From Archegozetes longisetosus (Eukaryota > Arthropoda > Arachnida > Sarcoptiformes > Trhypochthoniidae), in the NCBI GenBank assembly GCA_018873245.2, contig JAEMBT020000008.1, positions 15,872,090-15,936,089 of the forward strand: a stretch of 64,000 nt of DNA. Direction: 5' to 3'. Made by a program: the position numbers and the translations under genes. The notes beneath the pieces are model-generated. The model searched no databases, was not told the origin of the DNA, and was given only the letters and a program-made list of their open reading frames with translations. Below, in pieces: positions 56,089 to 64,000 of the stretch (position 1 is the stretch's first letter; the number at the start of each line of letters is the position of its first letter).

Positions 56089-56664
56089 ACTTTTCTGACT
56101 AATTAATAAAAGGATGTTAAGAATATTTTCAAGTTAAAATTTTAAGAAATGTTATTCCTAAAAAGGGATGTTTAAGCATTCCAATATTAGATTATCATAA
56201 CAATTAATTTCCTTTTGTAATTAAATTAAAATAAGAATTTACTTTTACAATTAAAGCGAACTAAACATAACCTTTTATAGTCATAACGAAATAAGAGTTT
56301 TACTTTCATTCTCATAACAAGTAGAAATTTTACAAAACAAATTAAAATACTTTTTGTTTTAATATAACAATTGAATATTCTATTTATTAGGAAAAACATG
56401 ACTAAAATGGTCATGGGACGTAGGGACATCGAACTTTTCAAATTGAAAATCGTAACATTTTAAAATTTTGTAAAAAACATTATTATTATTATTGTATTTT
56501 CATAATCTTTATGTATCGATAAATGCAAAATCGATATATTAAAAATTAGACCGTCAACTATCGTACCTCTTACTCCTCTATGAGATATTCTTTGTTAAAC
56601 TTTCTCAGACAGCTGTCCAAGAACAATCTTAATAATAACCCGTCACACTAAACGGAGACATACA

Positions 56665-58692
56665 GGTGTCGACCCGCTATTTCTACCTATTTATTTCTAT
56701 GTGTATCGTTTCTATATGATTTGTTTCTATAGGGATTTTTTCTAAAATTATTTTTATAAAGTCATTATTTTCTACACATATATTTTCTACTAGTTTATTT
56801 CTATTCAAGTGATGACTTCAAGAACGATTAAAAATTTAAATTGTTACACTAGTGATTTATCTCATTAAAATTTTTTTTATAAAAAATTGTTTCAGTTAAA
56901 ACTTTCAATTAAAATACAAATGAAATTAGGCTGATTTTCCAAGTGATAGAGCATATCCGACAGAATCTAAGAATTGAATTTCACTCTTATTCCCATCTTT
57001 GTACTGATTTGTTAAATTTTTAATTTTCTGATTCAATCGTTCATATTTCCTTTTTCTCGGATGAGGATCATTACCAGCATTAAGAGATGCAATAATCGAC
57101 TCAAAATGTTGGTGCTCTCTTTTAATTACACGTATAAATTCATATATGTTGAGGTGTGCTTTCCCCGCAGTCTTATTGAGACTCCGATGCCATCCTTCAA
57201 GATGGTTGTTAGTTCGCATCTCAAAGTCCTCATAGTGATTCCAAATTGATCTCTCAAACAGTCCTTCCTCGTTTATCCAAGTATTTACTGCATAATTTAA
57301 AAACTGAATCAAAGGCTCAATGTTAGGTGCATTTTCATGTATTGTAATCCATGCATCGCTAATTTTGCCAATGGGCAAAAATGGCAGTGATAGAACTCTC
57401 TTAACAGTATCTTTGACATCTTTATTGGTTCTATAAAATCTCGTTAGACCCAATTCTTGGACCTTTCGCCAGATGCATTGTGAATAATGAAATAAACATC
57501 CTTTTATTTGAGAATGTTGAAATACTAAATTAATTGCATTGATAACAGAGGACTCAAAATCAATGTGAAACTTATTTGGATTAAATCTCATTCCTTTAGA
57601 TATTGCATAATCTTGAATCAGTCGAAGCATTCTAACATATGTTTGCATTCGTTAGTCAGGTAATAAGCAATATAAAAATGCAATCATTTGACCATTATAC
57701 ATACCATGTAATGAATATAATTGAGCAAAAATTGATGGGACAATACGAAATGTTCCATCCATGAAAACAGAGCCACATTGGCATAACTTAAGGAGAAAGT
57801 CATCAGTGCCAAAGATTACAATTTTATCATTCATGCCATTGTTTATAAGCAAAAAATTTTTGCCATCAAGAGTAGTACTGTATTCGTTAGATAAATCTAA
57901 TTCGCCTCTTGAAGATGGCTGTTTAGGAAAGTGATTCCTCTTTTCGCGATATATAACAGATCTACACATTTGATAAGTGGGAAGTGATGAACAGATTTCC
58001 ATTTGAGAATATACATCCTGTAAGTTATTTCTTTCATTGATTATCACTTCTGTATAAACTTGAGGTGCAGGTAAAGTTGGGTTTTCGTTAATGTGCCTCT
58101 TCATATCATTAATTGAATTCAATTTAATAATATATGCAGAATCAGGTTCGTGATCGTGATTTTCATTAACGTTTGTTATAATACCGTTTTCTAAACTAAG
58201 AGTCCCGCGACATCCTTTGTAAAATAGACGACACTTGTAGTATTTGTTGCGATTATGCACATAACAATAATCGTTATAAATTATTATTGTCCCTCCGCGA
58301 TTAGAATTGACAAATTTTACTTCATTCATTGTGAATATTTTGCGTTTAAATACATTTACGCCCTCAACTTAAAGTGATGGCATCACGAGTGGGCAAATAC
58401 TTTATTAATAAGTGACTTCGTAATTAAGTGAATAGAAAATTTGCATACAAAAACTTGTATACTTGAATCACATTTTATCATAGTTTTTTAGCTTAGGATA
58501 AATTTTAAACTTTAGACCTAATATGTACTCTCAATCGCTTAATATTACTTTCATAGAAAGTAAGACCTTAGAAAAAATTCCATAGAAGTTAATACCTTTA
58601 GAAAATATAATTGTAGAAACTAATACCGTAGAAACTATATGTGTAAAAAATAAAAAATAGAAAATTTAGTTTAGAAAACCCGGGTCAGAACC
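56665..58692 (-). mobile_element. MULE (Mutator-like) DNA transposon with symmetric iteron arrays and 8-bp target duplication
   Basis: 2028 bp, flanked on both sides by GACATACA (56657-56664 and 58693-58700). The ends are inverted: GGTGTCGACCCG on the left, GGTTCTGACCCG on the opposite strand at the right, each followed by TTTCTA beginning 15 nt from the end. Left TTTCTA units start at 56680, 56694, 56709, 56724, 56739, (56753 degenerate), 56769, 56784 and 56798. Right TAGAAA units start at 58554, 58569, 58583, 58599, 58614, 58629, 58644, 58658 and 58672. That is nine units per end with a 14-16 nt step. It encodes a FLYWCH plus MULE-type transposase on the minus strand. Confidence 0.92.
56926..58329 (-). 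pseudogene. FLYWCH-MULE transposase with one in-frame stop
   Basis: 468 codons from ATG 58329. The N-terminal FLYWCH zinc finger covers residues ~3-63 (Cys33, Cys40, His58, His60). The MULE DDE core follows: Asp191 in FMDGTFRI, a second Asp near 257 in HIDFE, GCLFHYSQ, and Glu near 378 in TNNHLEGWHRSLN. The frame is open except for a TAA at 57652-57654, right after LLPD and before RMQTYVRM; related proteins usually have Lys there, so a single A-to-T change explains it. No frameshift, so the inactivation looks recent, or it is a sequencing or allelic variant. The gene has no introns. Confidence 0.9.
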
Positions 58693-58700
58693 GACATACA

Positions 58701-59403
58701 TGCTTATGTATAAGTTTTTTCCAATGCGCTTTGAAAAAAACATTTAGATATTTATCTGTTTTCGGAATTATTTTTCTTATGAAATTTTTGAATGTTGAAA
58801 CTAATGAAATTTTCATAATTTTTCAACTTATTTGAAGTATTTATACATCAATTGAAGCATAATCTAGACTTCAACAAGAACAGCATTTTCCTGAACTATT
58901 GCAAATTATAGTCTGTTAATTTTCAATAGGTTTTATGAAAAATGCATAAGTGTATACTATGTGATAGGATAATAAAATCTAAATAGTCAATTTGTAAAAG
59001 CTAATTAATTGTTCAGTGATCTGGATAATTAACAACAGAGGCTGATTTCAGTTGTTTTTCACTTCGAATTTTCTTTAAATGCTTGCAAATATAAGAATTG
59101 GGTAGTTAGAATTTAAATTATGGAATAACCTACGAATTATGAAGATAAGCATGTCTTCAATATCAACGTTACATCATATAAAAATTATGCACCAATCTCA
59201 AATGTAATCTATTAGATATATAGATCATATCAACCAGATATAATACATTTTATTGTGCATGAGAATAAAAGGAAGTTTGCCGCCTATGCATATTCAGTTG
59301 AATCGCATATCTGTCTAAAAGACATTATACAATTAATATTATAAAATTTTCGTTTAATGTTGACTATTGAGTAAACAGTGAAACTTTAATTAGTCAAAAA
59401 ATC
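58701..59403. other. Spacer between MULE and helicase gene
   Basis: 703 bp AT-rich, with the presumed promoter of the helicase-like gene. No motif recognised. Confidence 0.5.
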
Positions 59404-60684
59404 ATGGATAACTTCGTTCCTAAACAACCAAATTCCAAGTTTCAAGAGAATCAAACTAACTTTATAAAGTTCCTTGAAGGCGAGCTGAATAACATTGATA
59501 CAAACAATGTGAGAAAAACAACATTGTATGATTATCAAATAAAGTCTGTTCTTAAAACCGAAGAATACTTCAGGATCCACGGAACAAAATCTCAACCAGC
59601 TCTTATTGTGGCACCCACTGGATCAGGTAAATCTGGTATTATTACGATGCTTCCATATGCTCTTGGATCAGCTAAAGTTGTTATACTCTCACCTTCTGTT
59701 GTAATCACAAAGCAATTGGCTGAATCATTTGGACTCTTGACTAAGAGTGAACAGTGCTTCTTTATTAAAACAAAAATTATTTCCTCAAACGAAGGCATCA
59801 AGAAGGTTCTAGAGGATGGAAAAGTAATCTTCTCTACTAGTGAAATTAAAGATATGGATATGGCTAATCTGGTTATTGTAAACGCCCAAAAGTTTGGCGG
59901 AGCTTCAAACGCTAGTCTTGTAAGTGAAAATGAAGAAGTAGTAAGAAATGTGAAGGAAACCTTTAAATCCTTTACAACTCTCATTGTTGACGAAGCTCAT
60001 CATTACCCAGCTAAAACTTGGAAGGCCATTGTAGAAGAATTCAAAAACAAATATATTGTTTTCTTAACAGCTACACCTTATAGAGGTGAAGAACCGGTCT
60101 TGGGAGAAAATCAGGTGATAACATATGAGATAGATAAAGATGTTGTACAGGGCAAAACCATAAGAAAATGTGATTTTGTACAATATCCTTTAGAACTACC
60201 CGAAAAGGGTTTAGGGGAAGCAGAGTATAAGAAGATAGGTGAAGATATAATGAAAATTTTGTCCGAACATGATGAACATGAACCTAGTATAAAGCACAAA
60301 GCCATGGTGTTGGTATTACTCACTAGTGAAGCAGAGAATGGAGCTCAGTTTATTGATAAAGCTACATATTGTACTTCTGACAAAAAGACTGATGCCTATC
60401 TTAGGGAATTTAATAGGAACGATGATACTTACAGAATCCTTTTTGTTTGTGGCAAACTTTTAGAAGGTTATGACAATGACAAAGTCAGTGTTTGCGTCAT
60501 ACTTCGCAAAGTTAGGTCTATGATTCTTTTCACCCAATTTGTTGGTCGATGTGTGCGCACTAGTCGTGATTTAGGTCACGATGATCCTGTATCAGCTGTT
60601 GCTATATCATACACTGCTTACGATCAGAAGCGCATGTGGGATCAATTCGATCAAATCGCAGAGGACGACCCTATAGAGGAATAA
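59404..60684 (+). CDS. Intronless SF2 (DEAH, SSL2-like) helicase of uncertain origin
   Basis: 426-aa uninterrupted frame. Walker A APTGSGKS is at 70-77, motif Ia VVILSPSVV at 92-100, DEAH at 196-199 and motif III TATP at 222-225. The second RecA domain has FVCGKLLEGYDNDKV and motif VI QFVGRCVRTSR. The overall plan (a stand-alone core with no accessory domain) resembles bacterial and viral SSL2/type III restriction-like helicases more than the known families of animal RNA or DNA helicases. No intron, in contrast to most genes around it. It sits between a MULE and a 765-bp foldback. Two poly(A) hexamers follow at 60757-60771. Substrate and function are unknown; horizontal transfer or domesticated element cargo are both possible. 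Confidence 0.85.
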   Translation: MDNFVPKQPNSKFQENQTNFIKFLEGELNNIDTNNVRKTTLYDYQIKSVLKTEEYFRIHGTKSQPALIVAPTGSGKSGIITMLPYALGSAKVVILSPSVVITKQLAESFGLLTKSEQCFFIKTKIISSNEGIKKVLEDGKVIFSTSEIKDMDMANLVIVNAQKFGGASNASLVSENEEVVRNVKETFKSFTTLIVDEAHHYPAKTWKAIVEEFKNKYIVFLTATPYRGEEPVLGENQVITYEIDKDVVQGKTIRKCDFVQYPLELPEKGLGEAEYKKIGEDIMKILSEHDEHEPSIKHKAMVLVLLTSEAENGAQFIDKATYCTSDKKTDAYLREFNRNDDTYRILFVCGKLLEGYDNDKVSVCVILRKVRSMILFTQFVGRCVRTSRDLGHDDPVSAVAISYTAYDQKRMWDQFDQIAEDDPIEE

Positions 60685-60756
60685 ATAATTATCTCAAAAG
60701 TCATACTTATTACTGTATTCTAAACCATCCAATGGAACAATTAGCAATTATTCTTT

Positions 60757-60771
60757 AATAAATTAAATAAA
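60757..60771 (+). terminator. Two AATAAA poly(A) signals after the helicase gene
   Basis: AATAAA at 60757-60762 and 60766-60771, 73-87 nt after the stop. This fits expression as a eukaryotic mRNA. Confidence 0.5.
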
Positions 60772-60884
60772 GTTTAGTTTTCTTATTTGGAGCTTTATTA
60801 ACACATCGAATCAATTAAAATTGTTTGCCTCAAATTGCGATTATCAGCTTCAGTTTAATTGCCGTAGCAATTTGAGTCTTACTA

Positions 60885-61649
60885 GGAACATTCCTGATGT
60901 CATAAAACTTATTTAACGAAATGTAACTTAAAATATACCTATTATTCATAGAAGTTAAGGTGTCGTAACAAGAAATGCTGAGCGCGCGATTTTTGTCTAA
61001 TATTAACAATACATTTTTTCAATATAAACCATATGGATAGACTAGCAAACGTGGACGAGTATGTTCTCGACTTCGCAGGCGCATAAGTTATAAATCGTTG
61101 GACTCTTCTCGGCTATACGAGTCAATTGAGGTCTTACTCGAGGTCATCCGAGGTCAACGTGAGAATTCGACTTTGTTCGATTTAATAAGTGGAATTTCGA
61201 TTCTATGTCTTTATGAACTAACAAATCATAACTTAATGATTGTATGACACCAAAAGTCTTATAATGAACCTTAAGGTCACATGTGTTTAATTTGTCTTCA
61301 GATTACTATGTTCTGTTTGTTAAACAAAGCTCGATTCAATATTCCATTTATTAAATCGAAAAGTCGAATTCTCACGTTGACCTCGGATGACTTCGAGTAT
61401 GATCTCAATCGACTCGTGTAGTCGAGACGAGTCCAACAATATATAGCTTATGCACCTACAAAGTTGGGAACATACTCGTCTACGTTTGCTAGTCTAGTCA
61501 TATAGTTTATATTAAAAAATGTATTGTTAATATTAGACAAAAATCACGCGCTCAGCATTTCTCATTATGATACCTTAACTTCTATGAATAATAGGTATAT
61601 TTTAAGTTACATTTCGTTAAATAATTTTTATGACATTAGAAATGGTTCC
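60885..61649. mobile_element. Foldback element with ~320-bp inverted arms
   Basis: The left arm (about 60885-61205) is repeated in reverse complement at about 61331-61649 with high but imperfect identity, around a 125-nt loop. Diagnostic stretches in both arms are AACGAAATGTAACTTAAAAT, TAATATTAACAATACATTTT and GGTCAACGTGAGAATTCGAC. No coding capacity and no clear target duplication. It begins about 200 bp after the helicase stop. Confidence 0.88.
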
Positions 61650-62464
61650 AATGGTTATGAAAATATCAATAAGTGTAATCTTAACTCGATAATTTTCCCA
61701 AGGAATCTAAATGATAAGAAAATAATACTCTCTCGGAGAAATTCTCATATACTATAGATTAGTTTATGTGAATAGCAAGATATATATTGGGAGAGATCGC
61801 TGGTAACTGAATACAAGCAATCAAATGCTCGATTTCAATATATGCTAAAGACAAGAAAAACTACAATATGTCCGGATGATCAATGATTAAACATCAAATC
61901 AAATAACAGATATCTGATCTGCGAGTCCGGCACCAGATTTCATAACTTTAAGTCTTATCTGATTATTAATGCAAATCAACAATTTATTGCATGAATAATG
62001 TAGCTTGTGTTTTAACATTAGTGTCATTCAATGTATCTCACTTCAATTACTAAATCTTCAATTTGGTAATTTTGAAATCGGTGATAAATTTCATTAAAAG
62101 ATAATTTTACTTTTAGTCGAACCAAATTGATAAATATCTCGCCAATATATATTTAGCACATCGACCGTTCTAATGTATTTGAGAACTAAGCTAAATGAGT
62201 CGAACTTTCTTTTTGATTGTACCCTCAATCAATTCATTCCTCCATTGAAAATTCACGACCTGTTGAATCAAACCAAATTAAACAAGTTCTTAATTGTTTT
62301 TAATATTCTTCAACAGCTTTGGTTTTATTTTAAAATAGGGCAAAGATTTATCTGGATTCGGATTAGATTAAATTTTGTATTCACTTAAACCCTAAGAATA
62401 ATTTACAAGTCTTCGATTAATAAAGCACAAATTTTCCGATAACTTCATGATCGAAATGTGTTCC
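61650..62464. other. Spacer between the two foldback elements
   Basis: 815 bp AT-rich. No feature recognised. Confidence 0.5.
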
Positions 62465-62743
62465 GACACGAAAATCTTTGATTATTTAAAGGGGGGTACT
62501 TCCATCTAGCTGCCGTCCCCGATCTCAATGAAAATCACATATTATATGTATTTTGGACTGAAAAATCGAGTGGTGAAGGTCCGAAGTTGCGATGGCAAGC
62601 CGTTTTTAAGATATGTAATAAAAACCCAACCAAACCTAACCTAACCACTACGCCAAGCCGACTGGGATATGATGATACTAAAATACATCTATTTATACCG
62701 GGACATGGTAAAAGGAGAGACAATATATTCCTATGGAGAGATA

Positions 62744-62840
62744 AGAGAGACAGAGACAGAGAGAGATAGGGAGAGACAGAGAGAGAGAGAGAGAGACAGA
62801 GAGAGTCTCTCTCTTTCTGTCTTCCTCTCTGTCTCTCCCT
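62744..62840. repeat. GA-rich then CT-rich low-complexity centre of the foldback
   Basis: About 97 nt of GAGAGACAGA runs followed by TCTCTCTGTCT runs, self-complementary. It has expanded in the left arm relative to the right. Confidence 0.85.
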
Positions 62841-62841
62841 A

Positions 62842-63507
62842 GATTGCACGATATAATATCGCCGCAATAATATCGCGCGACATAATATCGCCGACAAAAT
62901 ATCGCTTCTCAAAAATATCGCGCGACGTAATATCGCTCGACATAATATTGCGTGTAAAAAATATCGCTCGACATAATATCGCGTATAAAAAATATCGTCA
63001 GACAAAATACCTTTAAATCGCAAAAAATTATAAATTAAAAGTATGAACTTCTGTAAAAATATGAATTATGCTATAGTTGTGCACAATTGGCATCAGAGGC
63101 ATTTAAAACGGATGTTCTGATAAAAAAGGAACTTCTTTAATAAAAAATAATCAAAAACGATAGATAATCGATAAGAACAGAAAATTATATGAAAAATAAA
63201 TAATTACATGTTATAAAATACATGTTGAAAATGAATGATTTAAACGTAATAAAAACTATCAAACATACTAAATAAAAACTAACTGATTAAAATTTTAAAA
63301 CGAAATGTTATTAGCAATTCCAAGCAAACATTACAAGTGACATCAAAAGCTATTCAAAAACACTAATTCGATATTTTGTCGCTCGAGTTTTTATCGCGCG
63401 ATAATATGTCGAGCGATATTATGTCGGGCGATATTTTTGAGAAGCGATATTTTGTCGGCGATATTATGTCGCGCGATATTATTGCGGCGATATTATATCG
63501 TGTTACC
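62842..63507. mobile_element. Non-autonomous MULE-type element with ATATCGC iterons and 9-bp target duplication
   Basis: 666 bp bounded by CTCTCCCTA at 62833-62841 and again at 63508-63516. The left end GATTGCACGATATA and the opposite-strand right end GGTAACACGATATA lead into arrays. Left ATATCGC units start at 62856, 62870, 62885, 62899, 62915, 62930, 62945 (ATATTGC), 62961, 62976 and 62992. Right GCGATAT units start at 63368, (63383 degenerate), 63398, 63413, 63428, 63444, 63458, 63473 and 63487. The middle, about 370 bp, is AT-rich and non-coding. It is inserted into the GA/CT centre of the outer foldback. Confidence 0.82.
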
Positions 63508-63810
63508 CTCTCCCTATCTCTCTCTGTTTCTCTTGTCTCTCCATAGGAATATATTGTCTCTCCTTTTACCATGTCCCGGTATAAATAGATGTATTTTAGT
63601 ATCATCATATCCCAGTCGGCTTGGCGTAGTGGTTAGGTTAAGTTTGGTTGGGTTTTTATTACATATCTTAAAAACGGCTTGCCATCGCAACTTCGGACCT
63701 TCACCACTCGATTTTTCAGTCCAAAATACATATAATATGTGATTTTCATTGAGATCGGGGACGGCAGCTAGATGGAAGTACCCCCCTTTAAATAATCAAA
63801 GATTTTCGTC

Positions 63811-64000
63811 TGTCTGTCTGTCTCTGTCTCTCTTGTCTCTCCATAGGAATATATTGTCTCTCCATAGAAGTATATTGTCTCTCCTGTCTTTCCATACAAA
63901 TACATTGTCTCTCCTTTTACCATATCCCTTTATACCTAATACACTTTCAATTGTGTCTCTTAATTGGCTGGTCATCATAGAATGTCACATTCGGTTAGGT
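63811..64000. repeat. Partial further copy of the foldback arm with ~21-nt tandem units
   Basis: GTCTCTCCATAGGAATATAT-type units repeat at about 63834, 63855 and 63876, followed by GTCTCTCCTTTTACCAT and TATACCTAATAC, which parallel the right arm at 63534-63600. The window ends in GGTTAGGT, too short to call telomeric. Confidence 0.65.

Larger units (their letters stand above)
54959..56656. other. Intergenic region before the MULE transposon
   Basis: 1.7 kb AT-rich. It contains a compact hairpin (55746-55812) and a 21-nt CT tract (56068-56088). No gene recognised. Confidence 0.55.
62465..63810. mobile_element. Foldback (head-to-head repeat) interrupted by a nested element
   Basis: Outer arms at about 62465-62832 and 63517-63810 are inverted copies, from CGAAAATCTTTGATTATTTA and AGGGGGGTACTTCCATC at the tips to GAGAGA/TCTCTC runs at the centre. 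Each arm, read outward from the centre, contains TATAAATAG and then TTGGCGTAGTGGTTAG, which contains an exact tRNA A-box (TGGCGTAGTGG). A weak B-box-like ACTTCGGACC lies about 75 nt on. It could be two tRNA-derived SINEs head to head, or one foldback. The identical open frames on both arms are by-products of the repeat. Confidence 0.75.

Noticed and set aside
62620-62645. CCTAACCTAACC, arthropod telomere-like repeats (also GGTTAGGT at the window end)
   Set aside because: Only two units inside a dispersed foldback arm; a telomere would show long uninterrupted TTAGG arrays.
62535-63742. Two frames (162 and 101 aa) with nearly the same peptide
   Set aside because: They are translations of the two inverted arms of the foldback and its GA/CT repeats, not genes.

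Overview
This is nuclear DNA of an invertebrate animal, most likely a small arthropod. A mite-like chelicerate would fit, but the sequence alone does not prove the group. The evidence is AT-rich intergenic DNA, many short GT-AG introns (51-121 nt), and animal-type genes that each match a known family along their whole length. I see no bacterial operons, rRNA, tRNA or CRISPR.

Left part (1-20.4 kb), gene-dense: TULP4 (+), CHAF1B (-) divergent from SMC5 (+), AK2 (+), STEEP1 (-) and MCMDC2 (-). CHAF1B and SMC5 share a 569-bp promoter with a perfect E2F-type site, which suits two genes of S-phase chromatin and genome maintenance. Middle (22.5-41.6 kb), gene-poor: one long gene for a secreted carbonic anhydrase-related protein (CA10/CA11 type, two of three zinc ligands lost), then about 10 kb with nothing I can assign. 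Right-middle (41.6-55 kb), gene-dense again: CNOT7 (-), MTRR (+), SF3A3 (+), EDRF1 (+) and a trypsin-like protease (-). Right end (56.6-64 kb), repeat-rich: a MULE transposon, an intronless SF2 helicase gene of uncertain origin, a 765-bp foldback, and a nested foldback/iteron element.

The most unusual signal is a set of MULE-type elements whose ends carry short motifs iterated about every 15 nt. (1) The element at 56665-58692 has TTTCTA arrays of nine units at each end, an 8-bp target duplication and a transposase with one in-frame stop. (2) The element at 62842-63507 has ATATCGC arrays and a 9-bp target duplication, and sits in the centre of an older foldback. (3) Intron 4 of the carbonic anhydrase-related gene consists almost exactly of a third element with ATATCGC-like iterons. 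Its flanking 9-mers (8/9 identical) fall exactly at the two splice junctions, as expected for an intron created by transposon insertion (an 'introner').

Four otherwise well conserved genes (TULP4, SMC5, AK2, MTRR) each carry one reading-frame break. In three of them the break maps to the same 7-mer, CAAAAAG. Assembly homopolymer error is the simplest explanation, but reads or RNA should decide. CNOT7 has a 57-nt intron without stop codons that is easily mistaken for coding sequence.
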